From positions 1 through 64,000 of the forward strand of contig JBOGXA010000018.1 of assembly GCA_050694175.1 (NCBI GenBank): DNA of 64,000 nt, written 5' to 3'. The notes under the pieces were generated by a model that searched no databases, was not told the DNA's origin, and worked only from the letters and a program-made list of their open reading frames with translations. The first letter of the stretch is position 1; each line of letters starts with the position of its first letter. Of the stretch, positions 14,164 to 22,526 are shown one piece after another. A program made the position numbers and the translations under genes. This DNA comes from JBOGXA01 sp050694175. GTDB lineage: Bacteria; Actinomycetota; CADDZG01; WHSQ01.

Positions 14164-16029
14164 ATGGCGACCGTAGCGGCCCCGCGGCGAGGGTTGTTCA
14201 CCCGCCCGACCGCAACCACCGGATGGTGGAGTTGGGTGACGACCGTCGACCACAAGAAGATCGGGATTCTTTACGGCGTCACCGCGTTCATCTTCTTCAT
14301 CATCGGCGGTCTGGAGGCCCTAGTCATCCGCCTTCAACTGTCGCGGCCCGACGCCGGCGTGATCAGCGCGGAGGTCTACAACCAGTTCTTCACCATGCAC
14401 GGGCTCACGATGATCTTCCTGGTCATCATGCCCATGGGTGTGGCGATCATGAACTTCATGATCCCGTTGATGATCGGCGCTCGCGACGTCGCTTTTCCTC
14501 GCCTCAACGCGTTCAGCTACTGGGTGTTCTTGCTCGGTGGCATCTTCCTCTATTCGAGCTTCTTCCTCGGAGGGGCGCCGGACGGCGGCTGGTTCGGGTA
14601 TGCGCCCCTCTCCACGGAACTGCCCGGAAACGGGATGACCTTTTATTCCCTCGGCTTGCAGATCCTCGGTGTGGCATCGCTCGCCGGAGCCGTCAACTTC
14701 ATCGTGACGATCATCAACATGCGCGCCCCGGGCATGACTCTTATGCGCCTGCCGGTGTTCATCTGGATGTCGCTCGTCACCTCGTTCCTGCTGCTGTTTG
14801 CGATGCCGGTCATCGCAGTCGCGCTCTTCCAGCTAATGTTCGACCGGGTATTCGAGGCCAACTTCTTCAATCCCGCGCTGGGCGGCGACCCACTTCTGTG
14901 GCAGCACCTCTTCTGGCTGTTCGGCCATCCGGAGGTGTACATCCTTATCCTGCCGGCAATGGGCATCGTCTCGGATGTCCTGCCCACTTTCGCTCGCAAG
15001 CCCATCTTTGGCTACGCGGCGATCGTTTTTGCCGGGATCGCAATCGCGTTCATGGGTTGGGGAGTGTGGGCACACCACATGTTCGCCGCCGGGCTGGGAC
15101 CGGTCGCGAACTCCGCCTTTGCGTTGTCGACGATGTTCATCGCGGTCCCAACGGGCGTAAAGATCTTCAACTGGATGGGCACACTCTGGGGTGGTTCAAT
15201 TCGTGTCACGACACCGCTGCTGTTCGCGGTGGGCTTCGTCGCTATGTTCGTCATAGGGGGACTGTCTGGGGTGACGCATGCGCTCGTCCCTCATACCGCG
15301 CAGCAGACCGATACCTACTACATCGTGGCCCACTTCCACTATGTGTTATTTGGAGGCGCAATCTTTGGGATCTTCGCGGGGCTCTATTACTGGTGGCCCA
15401 AGTTCTTCGGACGGCTTCTGTCGGAGAGGCTGGGCAAGCTCCACTTTGCCCTGATGTTCATAGGTTTCAACCTCGCTTTTGCCCCCATGCACATCCTCGG
15501 ACTCCAGGGTCAGCCGCGCCGGACCCACACATATCCTGAGGGCATGGGGTGGGACGCATGGAACATGGTTGCAACCATCGGCGGATTCATCATTGCGCTG
15601 TCCGCACTGGTCTTCATCGTGAATGCCGTCCGCACCCGAAGGCGGGGTGAAGAGGCGGGGGCGGATCCGTGGGACGGGCGCACGCTCGAGTGGAGTATTC
15701 CCTCCCCACCACCCGAGTACAACTTCCTCGATGTGCCCGTCGTGCGCGCTCGCGACGACTTCTGGCACACCAAGTACACGGAGGACACCGAGGGCCGCCC
15801 GGCGCGCGTGTTTGCGGGTGGTGCGCCGGTGCAGGAGGAAACCGGTGAGTCCGAGGGCCACGGGATCCATCTTCCCGGCCCCTCCTACTTCCCTCTCGTC
15901 GCGGCCGCCGGGATCCCCGTCGCCGGTTACGGGGTCGTCTACTACCAGCCGTTGTTGATCGCGCTCGGACTGCTCGTCGCGATCCTCGGGTTATTCGGCT
16001 GGGTACTCGAGCCGGCGGAGGCAGAGTAG
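14164..16029 (+). CDS. ctaD: Cytochrome c oxidase subunit I with CtaF-like C-terminal extension
   Basis: 621 residues. The heme-copper core has MHGLTMIFL (heme a ligand), FGHPEVYILILP (CuB His with cross-linked Tyr), WAHHMFAAG (two CuB ligands) and VAHFHYVLFGG (heme ligands). After residue ~565 the sequence GPSYFPLVAAAG and two hydrophobic helices follow, resembling the C-terminal half of the actinobacterial small subunit CtaF. The gene is followed directly by ctaE (adjacent bases), so the two are cotranscribed. Confidence 0.96.
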   Translation: MATVAAPRRGLFTRPTATTGWWSWVTTVDHKKIGILYGVTAFIFFIIGGLEALVIRLQLSRPDAGVISAEVYNQFFTMHGLTMIFLVIMPMGVAIMNFMIPLMIGARDVAFPRLNAFSYWVFLLGGIFLYSSFFLGGAPDGGWFGYAPLSTELPGNGMTFYSLGLQILGVASLAGAVNFIVTIINMRAPGMTLMRLPVFIWMSLVTSFLLLFAMPVIAVALFQLMFDRVFEANFFNPALGGDPLLWQHLFWLFGHPEVYILILPAMGIVSDVLPTFARKPIFGYAAIVFAGIAIAFMGWGVWAHHMFAAGLGPVANSAFALSTMFIAVPTGVKIFNWMGTLWGGSIRVTTPLLFAVGFVAMFVIGGLSGVTHALVPHTAQQTDTYYIVAHFHYVLFGGAIFGIFAGLYYWWPKFFGRLLSERLGKLHFALMFIGFNLAFAPMHILGLQGQPRRTHTYPEGMGWDAWNMVATIGGFIIALSALVFIVNAVRTRRRGEEAGADPWDGRTLEWSIPSPPPEYNFLDVPVVRARDDFWHTKYTEDTEGRPARVFAGGAPVQEETGESEGHGIHLPGPSYFPLVAAAGIPVAGYGVVYYQPLLIALGLLVAILGLFGWVLEPAEAE

Positions 16030-16629
16030 ATGAGCGCAGCCAAGCACGCGCACGAGCACCACACATCTACCGGCCTCGACAACGTCAAGCTCGCGATGTG
16101 GGCGTTCCTCGGCTCGGAGTGCCTCTTCTTCGGTTCGCTCATTTCGACTTATCTGCTCTACCGGAACCGCATCGTCCAGGGCCCCAGGCCGTCGGAGATC
16201 TACGACATCCCTTACACCTCGGTCAGCTCGTTCGTGCTTCTGATGTCGTCGCTGACGATGGTGCTCGCACTTGCCGCGCTCCAGCGTGGCGATCATCGTG
16301 GATTGCGGGCGTGGTTGATGGCTACGGCGACCCTCGGCATGGTGTTCATCGGGGGACAGATCTACGAGTTCACGACTTTCGTCGACGAGGGGCTGAAGCT
16401 GTCGACATCGACGTTTGGTAGCGCGTTCTTCGTGATGACGGGTTTCCACGGCGCGCACGTAACGGTTGGGATCTTCATGCTTCTGGGACTCTTTGGAATG
16501 TCGATGTTCGGCCGCCTGGACGCAGTCGACGGGCCTCGAAAGGTCGAACTGGTGGGTCTCTACTGGCACTTCGTGGACATCGTCTGGATCGTCATATTCA
16601 CCGTCGTTTACCTGGTGCCGACTAACTGA
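16030..16629 (+). CDS. ctaE: Cytochrome c oxidase subunit III
   Basis: 199 residues with five predicted helices, the short form of subunit III used by caa3 oxidases. Conserved segments include WAFLGSECLFFGSL, FFVMTGFHGAHVTVG and YWHFVDIVWIVIFTVVYL. It stabilises the catalytic core and probably the proton path. The ATG immediately follows the ctaD stop. Confidence 0.95.
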   Translation: MSAAKHAHEHHTSTGLDNVKLAMWAFLGSECLFFGSLISTYLLYRNRIVQGPRPSEIYDIPYTSVSSFVLLMSSLTMVLALAALQRGDHRGLRAWLMATATLGMVFIGGQIYEFTTFVDEGLKLSTSTFGSAFFVMTGFHGAHVTVGIFMLLGLFGMSMFGRLDAVDGPRKVELVGLYWHFVDIVWIVIFTVVYLVPTN

Positions 16630-16643
16630 CGGAGCGAGTAACT

Positions 16644-16997
16644 ATGGGCCATCCCGGAACGTACGAAACGCCGACCGACACAGAAGCCGACGAGCTCGCC
16701 CACCATCCGGGGCCTCGCGAGTACGTGAAGGTGGCGGTCGTTCTCGCCGTCGTAACCGCGCTCGAGGTCGCGATCTACTACGTCACCTCTCTGCAGGACC
16801 TCCTGGTCCCTCTCCTGCTGGCATTTGCCTTTATCAAGTTCTTTCTGGTCGCGACCTGGTTCATGCATCTGAGGTTCGACAGTCATCTGTTCCGCAGGCT
16901 GTTCCTGACCGGCCTTGTACTGGCGATGCTCGTGTTCGGCTTCGTGCTGTGGAACTTCTTTGCCCGCGGTGGGCCCGCGCCCAGCCTGCCGGGCTAG
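16644..16997 (+). CDS. ctaF: Cytochrome c oxidase subunit IV (small subunit)
   Basis: 117 residues. Three helices (about 26-46, 50-70, 83-105) with FIKFFLVATWFMHLRFD, the signature of the prokaryotic COX4 family. A polar His/Glu/Thr-rich N-terminal tail precedes them. It lies between subunit III and ctaG. The symbol is by role: the classical mycobacterial CtaF-like part is found fused to CtaD in this genome. Confidence 0.88.
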   Translation: MGHPGTYETPTDTEADELAHHPGPREYVKVAVVLAVVTALEVAIYYVTSLQDLLVPLLLAFAFIKFFLVATWFMHLRFDSHLFRRLFLTGLVLAMLVFGFVLWNFFARGGPAPSLPG

Positions 16998-17014
16998 ATA
17001 GGCTCAGGTGAGTG

Positions 17015-17881
17015 ATGCCGGGTCCTGAGCAGGCAGCATCACTGCCCGCCCCTCACTTTCATCTCGAAGTGTGGGCCCTCGTGGTCGGTCTGAGTCTCGC
17101 CTACGTTCTGGCGATCACCTACCTCGGCCCCCGCAGAGCCCCTCCCGGAGCGCCTCCGGCCACAGGCGGCCAAAAGATCGCGTTCTTCCTGGGAGTCTTG
17201 AGTCTGTGGGCCGGCGAGGAGTGGCCCCTGCACGAACTTGCCGAGGACTACCTCTTCTCCGCGCACATGGTCCAGCATCTGCTGTTCGCGTTCGTCGCGC
17301 CGCCGTTGCTGCTTGTGGGGACCCCGCCGTGGCTATTGAGATCCCTGATCGGACGCGGGACCCGCTTTAGGGTCGTGCGCTTTCTGACCCGGCCAATTCC
17401 AGCGCTCCTGTTGTTCAACGCAGCCATCGCCGCGATGCACTGGAGCACGGTCGTCAATCTGCAGGTGCAGTCCGACGCTTTCCACGTAGCCTTTCACGGG
17501 GTGCTCATAGGAGCGGGGCTTCTGATGTGGGCGGTTGTCATCGCGCCGCTGCCGGAACTTCGCCGCCTCGCAGAACCGGCTCGGATGTTCTACCTGTTCC
17601 TCCAGTCGGTAGTGCCGACCGTGCCGGCGTCCTTTCTCACCTTTTCGTCCGGCGTTCTTTACACCGCGTACGCAGAGGCCCCGCGCATGTGGGGCATTGA
17701 CGCGGTGACGGATCAGCGAATGGCCGGTTTGATTATGAAGCTGGGTGGCGGTTTGCTACTGTGGTCGGTCATTACGTACATGTTCTTCAAGTGGAACGCG
17801 AAGGAAGAGGCACAGCGCGAAGAAGAGGTGACGTGGGATGACTTCGAGCGTGAGCTCGAGGTGTGGGACATGAGGAAGTGA
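17015..17881 (+). CDS. ctaG: CtaG-family cytochrome oxidase assembly protein
   Basis: 288 residues from ATG 17015 (GTG 17012 is an alternative). About seven helices, with conserved histidines of the caa3-type CtaG family in FSAHMVQHLLFAFVAPPLL, AMHWSTVVN and FHVAFHGVL. This family is needed for CuB insertion in caa3 oxidases of Bacillus, and is distinct from Cox11. A charged C-terminal tail ends in WDDFERELEVWDMRK. Its stop shares a base with the next start (TGATG). Confidence 0.9.
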   Translation: MPGPEQAASLPAPHFHLEVWALVVGLSLAYVLAITYLGPRRAPPGAPPATGGQKIAFFLGVLSLWAGEEWPLHELAEDYLFSAHMVQHLLFAFVAPPLLLVGTPPWLLRSLIGRGTRFRVVRFLTRPIPALLLFNAAIAAMHWSTVVNLQVQSDAFHVAFHGVLIGAGLLMWAVVIAPLPELRRLAEPARMFYLFLQSVVPTVPASFLTFSSGVLYTAYAEAPRMWGIDAVTDQRMAGLIMKLGGGLLLWSVITYMFFKWNAKEEAQREEEVTWDDFERELEVWDMRK

Positions 17882-18555
17882 TGAGTCAGAACCCGACACA
17901 ACATGCCGGGGGACCGGGAGGTCCCGGCGATCCGATGCTGGGAGAGGTTCGTTTCCGAGTTCCGCTCCCGATTCTGATCCCGGTCGCTGCACTCGTTGCG
18001 ATCGCAATCGCGACGATCGGTTTTTCGCAGGTGTTGCTGTCGATCCCCAAGGAGGCTGCTACCGCGATCGCCATCGCCATGTCGGTGAACATTCTGATCG
18101 CGTGCGCCGTGGTGGCCTTGCGTCCGCGCCTTTCGCAGGCCGCAATGATCGAGCTTGCGATCGTCGTCATCTATCCGATCCTGATCGGCGTCGTCATCGC
18201 CGTTCTGAACATCGGCGAGGGGGAAGAGGCCCACGGCGAGGCCGGGACCGCCGCCATCCCTCCCGGCGCGGTGGCGGCAGCCGAGAACCAGTTCAGCTCC
18301 GACGAGCTCACCTACAAGGCGGGTGAGTCCGTGTCGATCGAGTTCATCAATCAAGACTCGATCGCCCATAACCTGGCGATCTACGCGAGTGCAGCCGACG
18401 CCGAGGCACAGGAGAATCCCCTGGCCGACGGCCGGGAGATCACCGGTGGCAGCACCACGGTTGAGTTCAAGGCGCCGCAAGAGCCCGGTGAGTATCCGTT
18501 CCAGTGTGACCTCCACCCGACCTCGATGGTCGGGACCGTGATCGTCGAGAAGTAG
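17881..18555 (+). CDS. Membrane cupredoxin (blue copper protein), copy 1
   Basis: 224 residues starting at ATG 17881. A Gly/Pro-rich tail is followed by three hydrophobic helices (about 28-52, 57-78, 88-108) and a C-terminal cupredoxin domain (about 125-224). Copper ligands are visible: His in SIAHNLAIY, Cys in YPFQCDLHP, the following His, and a Met in TSMVG. The spacing is C-x2-H-x3-M, one residue longer than in the copy at 23628-24848. It closes the oxidase operon and may pass electrons to subunit II or store copper. Confidence 0.88.
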   Translation: MSQNPTQHAGGPGGPGDPMLGEVRFRVPLPILIPVAALVAIAIATIGFSQVLLSIPKEAATAIAIAMSVNILIACAVVALRPRLSQAAMIELAIVVIYPILIGVVIAVLNIGEGEEAHGEAGTAAIPPGAVAAAENQFSSDELTYKAGESVSIEFINQDSIAHNLAIYASAADAEAQENPLADGREITGGSTTVEFKAPQEPGEYPFQCDLHPTSMVGTVIVEK

Positions 18556-18556
18556 C

Positions 18557-18677
18557 GCCCGGCCCCGGTCGAGTGTCCCTCACGTCCCGCATAGGCCGCT
18601 CAAACGCTCACTCACGCGCGGGCCCCGGTCGAGTGTCCCTCACGTCCCGCATAGGCCGCTCAAACGCTCACTCACGC
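18557..18677 (+). repeat. Tandem pair of the ~60-bp dispersed repeat
   Basis: Two perfect copies with a 60-bp period (18561-18617 and 18621-18677), beginning GGCCCCGGTCGAGTGTCC and ending GCTCACTCACGC. GAGTG near the start can pair with CACTC near the end. The reverse complement of the same element occurs at 52976-53095, and a degenerate copy at 12332-12390. The pair lies between the cupredoxin stop and the tag gene. Confidence 0.9.
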
Positions 18678-18705
18678 CCTGGCCCCGAGCGGGGAGGGCG
18701 AGCGT

Positions 18706-19278
18706 GTGCGCTGCTTTGGTGACGGCGATCCCCTGTACAGCGAGTATCACGACCGGGAATGGGGCCGCCCGGTCGTCGACGAGCGCGGCCTCTACGAGCG
18801 TCTCTGCCTGGAGTCGTTCCAGTCGGGGCTCTCGTGGGCCATCGTGTTGCGCAAGCGAGCATCGATCCGTGCTGGATTCCGAGATTTCGATCCCGACCGG
18901 GTTGCTCGCTTCGGCGCGGAGGACATCGCGCGGTTGCTTGCAGATCCCGGAGTGATCCGAAACCGCGCCAAAATCGAGGCCGCGATTGCGAACGCCCGGG
19001 CGACCCGTGACCTTCGCGACGGGGACACACCGTTGGAAGCCCTCGTGTGGTCGTTTAGGCCCCCCCGGCGGAGGGCGCCGCGAAGTTTCGAGGGGGTGGC
19101 ACCGTTCACGCCCGAATCGAAGGCGCTCTCAGCCGCGCTCAAGAAGGCGGGTTTCAGGTTTGTGGGACCGACAACCGCCTACGCGACCATGCAGGCGGCC
19201 GGACTCGTGAACGACCACCTTGCCCAGTGCATCGTCCGCGCAGAGGTTGAGCGAGAGCAGGCGGCCGTTACGCGTTGA
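18706..19278 (+). CDS. tag: DNA-3-methyladenine glycosylase I
   Basis: 190 residues from GTG 18706 (GGGGAGG upstream). Family motifs: RCFGDGDPLYSEYHDREWG, FQSGLSWAIVLRKR, and the C-terminal zinc site VNDHLAQC; the Cys near the N-terminus and His in EYHDREWG supply the other zinc ligands. The enzyme removes 3-methyladenine from alkylated DNA. It is unrelated to respiration and probably independently transcribed from the repeat-containing gap. Its 3' end overlaps the convergent ctaB gene by 11 bases. Confidence 0.95.
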   Translation: MRCFGDGDPLYSEYHDREWGRPVVDERGLYERLCLESFQSGLSWAIVLRKRASIRAGFRDFDPDRVARFGAEDIARLLADPGVIRNRAKIEAAIANARATRDLRDGDTPLEALVWSFRPPRRRAPRSFEGVAPFTPESKALSAALKKAGFRFVGPTTAYATMQAAGLVNDHLAQCIVRAEVEREQAAVTR

Positions 19279-20245
19279 TGAGCTGGTCGGCGGCGGCGGC
19301 CGAGAACAGCAGCGCCAGATAGTAGATGGAGTACTTGAACAGGCTCCATGCGATGCGCACCTCGGGTCTCCGGTACAGCTTGACGGCGAGGGCAATGAAG
19401 CCCGCGTTCAACGCCAGAGCCGAGGCCAGGTAAAGGAAGCCCATGCGCGCCACCGAGAAGAACGCCAGACACATTGCCAGCAGCAGCAGCGAGTACAGGA
19501 GGATGTGCCGCGTGGTCTCTTTTCTCCCGTAGACAACGGGCATCATCGGCACCCCTGCCGCCGCGTAGTCGCGCTCGTACCGCAGGGAAAGCGCCCAGAA
19601 GTGAGGAGGCGTCCAGTAGAAGACGATTGCGAACAGCACAAGCGCGGAAAGCTCAATGGTTTCGGTCACGGCCGCCCACCCGACCAGGACCGGCATGGCT
19701 CCGGCCGCCCCTCCGATCACGATGTTCTGCGGCGTCGTTCTCTTGAGCGCCAGGGTGTAGACGAAGACGTAGAAGAGAAGCGCCGAGGCGGATAGGACGG
19801 CTGCGAGGGGATTGACTGTGAACCACAGTTGAAGGAAGGCGGCGCACCCGAGCGTGATGCCGAATATCAGCGCGTTCGTGGGCTCCACACGATGGGAGGG
19901 GAGAGGGCGCCGTCGCGTGCGGACCATCACCTCATCGATGTCGCGGTCGATGTAGCAGTTGATGGCATTGGCGCCGCCCGCCGACAGCGTGCCGCCCACC
20001 AGGGTAAGCAGAATGAGAGAAAGGGACGGCAGGCCGCGCTCGGCAACGATCATTGCCGGCACCGTCGTGATCAGGAGCAGCTCGATGATGCGCGGCTTAG
20101 TCAACGCGATGTAAGCCACGATCCTGTCTTTGAGCCCGAGCTCTGTGCCTGTTTCTTCGCCCCGGACCTCGAGCCGCGGGAGGGCCTCGACAACGTCGTC
20201 GACTTCGATAGCGCCGGTGCCTTCTGAGATCACCATGCGTCTCAT
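19268..20245 (-). CDS. ctaB: Heme o synthase (protoheme IX farnesyltransferase)
   Basis: 325 residues from ATG 20245, sharing one base with the ctaA stop. A UbiA-family prenyltransferase with about nine helices. The first Asp-rich motif is NAINCYIDRDID followed by RTRRRPLP; the second loop is LRYERDYAAAGVPMMPVVYG. It attaches farnesyl to heme b, giving heme o, the precursor of heme a for the adjacent caa3 oxidase. Cotranscribed with ctaA. Confidence 0.95.
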   Translation of the reverse strand: MRRMVISEGTGAIEVDDVVEALPRLEVRGEETGTELGLKDRIVAYIALTKPRIIELLLITTVPAMIVAERGLPSLSLILLTLVGGTLSAGGANAINCYIDRDIDEVMVRTRRRPLPSHRVEPTNALIFGITLGCAAFLQLWFTVNPLAAVLSASALLFYVFVYTLALKRTTPQNIVIGGAAGAMPVLVGWAAVTETIELSALVLFAIVFYWTPPHFWALSLRYERDYAAAGVPMMPVVYGRKETTRHILLYSLLLLAMCLAFFSVARMGFLYLASALALNAGFIALAVKLYRRPEVRIAWSLFKYSIYYLALLFSAAAADQLINA

Positions 20246-21207
20246 CACCGGCCACCCTCCACCGCCACGCGCGCCGGCGCGACCGCCCTTTCGAGGCTGG
20301 TGTCCCTCAATTTCGGTTCGGTAACAAGTGCCATCGCGACCAAGCTCGTCCAGATCGACGCGCCGACAACGAGATGGGCGAACACAAGCATCTCGTTGAG
20401 GTCCGTCCACACGTTAAGAGCACCGATAAGGACCTCGAGTGCAAACAGTCCAACCGCGGCCCCGGCGAGCCGGGCGGCGGCCGGAAACTCGCGACGGCGG
20501 CGGATGAATCCCCAGGCGACGACCGCCACGATCACGCCCACTACGGCCGCCAGAACACGGTGAGTGAAATGGATGGCCGACAGTTCCGCCAGTGCGGACC
20601 CGGCGCCCCCGAAGTCGGGTACAGCCCGGCCGTTCATGAGCGGCCAGTCGGGGAACACGGCACCTGCGTCCCTGCCCGTGACGTACGAACCAACCAGCAT
20701 CAAGAGAAAGATCGCGCCCGCGCCGATTCGGGCTGATCGAGCCAACGAGGCATCGGCAACTCCCTCGATCCGCCGGTCGGCGCCGGCTGCCGCGACGGCG
20801 CCGTATGAGAGCAGGGCGAGCAGAGCAAGTGCCAGGCCCAGGTGGAGCGCGACCGAGAGCGCCTCGAGGTGCAGTTTCACGACGAGCATCCCCACCACCG
20901 CCTGACCCAGAACCAGCACCAGGGCCGCGGTGGTTGCCCGCACGATCTTGCGGGAGTCGCGGTGCTCCTTGAACGCGCGCACGGCGAGCGCCGCCACGAG
21001 CACTATGACCGCCGCAGCCGCGAGGCGATGCGAGTACTCGATGATTACCGGTCTCCCGTTGAGCACGGGGACGATCTCACCATTGCACGCCGGCCAGTCG
21101 TCTCCACACCCGAGACCGGATTTAGTGGCGCGTACCAACCCGCCGATTGCTATGAGCAGGAAGGTCGCGACCGTCGAAAGTATCGATAGCCTGCGATACG
21201 AACCCAT
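20245..21207 (-). CDS. ctaA: Heme A synthase (COX15/CtaA)
   Basis: 320 residues from ATG 21207. Eight helices with four conserved histidine sites: EYSHRLAAA, LHLGLALAL, HFTHRVLAAV and VFAHLVVGA. The paired cysteines GCGDDWPACNG in the first extracytoplasmic loop match the disulfide of Gram-positive CtaA. It oxidises heme o to heme a. It is first in the ctaA-ctaB operon and divergent from the lipoprotein gene at 21264. Confidence 0.95.
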   Translation of the reverse strand: MGSYRRLSILSTVATFLLIAIGGLVRATKSGLGCGDDWPACNGEIVPVLNGRPVIIEYSHRLAAAAVIVLVAALAVRAFKEHRDSRKIVRATTAALVLVLGQAVVGMLVVKLHLEALSVALHLGLALALLALLSYGAVAAAGADRRIEGVADASLARSARIGAGAIFLLMLVGSYVTGRDAGAVFPDWPLMNGRAVPDFGGAGSALAELSAIHFTHRVLAAVVGVIVAVVAWGFIRRRREFPAAARLAGAAVGLFALEVLIGALNVWTDLNEMLVFAHLVVGASIWTSLVAMALVTEPKLRDTSLERAVAPARVAVEGGR

Positions 21208-21219
21208 TGGCGCGTCGAT

Positions 21220-21238
21220 GTTACCGGCTCTCGGTAAC
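21220..21238. promoter_or_regulatory. Palindrome in the divergent ctaA/lipoprotein promoter region
   Basis: GTTACCG and CGGTAAC form a perfect 7-bp inverted repeat with a 5-bp centre. It overlaps a minus-strand TAACAT (21218-21223) that could be the ctaA -10 element. A plus-strand TAGCCT (21252-21257) lies six bases before the ATG at 21264. Size and position suit a repressor site, regulator unknown. Confidence 0.4.
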
Positions 21239-21263
21239 TCCAGACTCCCGGTAGCCTCAGACG

Positions 21264-22175
21264 ATGAATATGGGATATCTACGACCTTTGCGCCTGGCCG
21301 TCGCGATAGTAGCGATCGCCTTCCCGGCGGCTGCCTGCGGGGACGATGGGAACGGCGCGACATCGACGAGGAGCTCCAGCTCGAGCTTTGGCCAGCCGCT
21401 GAAGGACGCGGAGGTCTATCCGGTGCTCGCCTCCTCGGAGGTAGTCGTCGGGCGCAATCGCCTTGTTTTCGGTCTGCTGGATGGGAACGACGCCCCCATC
21501 GGCTCGCCTCGGATCGATGTGGGCGTCCGCTTCTTCGACTTGTCGTCCGATGAACCCGAGCCGGCCGGAGGGTCAGACACCCGTTTCGTGTGGTCGGTTG
21601 AAGGAGAGCGCGGTGTCTACGTCACAGACACATCCTTCGAGCATGAGGGGCAGTGGGGAGCGGAGGTGACGATCCGTGGCGATGAAGTCGACGAAACCGT
21701 TCGAATCAGTTTCGACGTCGCCGCGCGCCCCCAATCCGTCCCGGTGGGTGAAGTTCCGCCGCCCTCCGACACACCGACGGTGGACGAGGTCACGAAACTC
21801 TCGGAGATAACAACCGATCCACACCCCGATCCCGCCTTCTACCGGCTGTCGATAGCGGAGGCCCTTGAGGCGAAGCGGCCGTTTGTCGCGGTCTTCGCGA
21901 CGCCGGAGTTCTGTTCGTCCGCTGTGTGCGGACCGACTCTGGACATCGTGCAAACGGTCGCCGATGACTTCCCGGACGTGAACTTCATCCACGTCGAGGT
22001 GTTCGAGAATCTCGACGACCCCTCCAATCTGAAACCCGTGCAGGCGGTCCGAGAATGGGGTCTGCCGAGCGAGCCCTGGGTATTCGTCGTCGGAGCCGAC
22101 GACAAGGTCACCGCTAAATACGAGGGAGTCGTCGGAGCGGGCGAGCTACGCGACCACCTCTCGACCCTTCGTTAG
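21264..22175 (+). CDS. Lipoprotein with C-terminal thioredoxin-like domain
   Basis: 303 residues. A lipoprotein signal ends at PAAACGDD. After a Ser-rich spacer comes a beta-rich region (about 50-155) and then a thioredoxin-like domain (about 185-303) with FATPEFCSSAVCGPTLD and WVFVVGADDKV. The cysteines are spaced C-x4-C, not CxxC. Copper chaperones for oxidase assembly (Sco) use CxxxC, so a Sco-like role is possible but not shown. Divergent from ctaA; convergent with the next gene by four bases. Confidence 0.8.
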   Translation: MNMGYLRPLRLAVAIVAIAFPAAACGDDGNGATSTRSSSSSFGQPLKDAEVYPVLASSEVVVGRNRLVFGLLDGNDAPIGSPRIDVGVRFFDLSSDEPEPAGGSDTRFVWSVEGERGVYVTDTSFEHEGQWGAEVTIRGDEVDETVRISFDVAARPQSVPVGEVPPPSDTPTVDEVTKLSEITTDPHPDPAFYRLSIAEALEAKRPFVAVFATPEFCSSAVCGPTLDIVQTVADDFPDVNFIHVEVFENLDDPSNLKPVQAVREWGLPSEPWVFVVGADDKVTAKYEGVVGAGELRDHLSTLR

Positions 22176-22504
22176 GCATCGACAATCGATTGAGCGTAAA
22201 GATCACCGTCGCGCTCGAGCAGCTCTACACGCACCGGATCCCCGCTGAGCCTGTGTTCGTTGAGATGGTCGAGTGGGAATCCGTAGTCGACATGGGGGTC
22301 GATAAGAATCTCGTAGGTCCGGTCCTCACTCTTGACGATGAACGATCGCACATCTCCCAGACCCTCGGACTCGATACCGACGACGGGCCCGGTGACCTCG
22401 TTGGGAGTCTTCCCCTGCGCCGGAGGTGATGGGTCGTCGTTCCCGCAAGCCGAGATCGCCAGGCAGGCAACAGCCACCATCACGACGACCGATCGAGATC
22501 CCAT
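22172..22504 (-). CDS. Small lipoprotein of unknown function
   Basis: 110 residues from ATG 22504. A lipoprotein signal ends in LAISACGND, followed by a Pro-rich spacer and a small beta-rich domain (VTGPVVGIE, RSFIVKSEDRTYEILIDP, VRVELLERDGDLYAQSI). I recognise no family. Its start is 22 bp from the divergent polyprenyl synthase start, so the two share a promoter region. Confidence 0.75.
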   Translation of the reverse strand: MGSRSVVVMVAVACLAISACGNDDPSPPAQGKTPNEVTGPVVGIESEGLGDVRSFIVKSEDRTYEILIDPHVDYGFPLDHLNEHRLSGDPVRVELLERDGDLYAQSIVDA

Positions 22505-22526
22505 GCGGCGACTTACATTAACGGTC

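Noticed and set aside
22332..22526. Upstream extension of the polyprenyl synthase frame
   Set aside because: It would overlap the divergent lipoprotein gene fully, and the conserved protein begins at ATG 22527.
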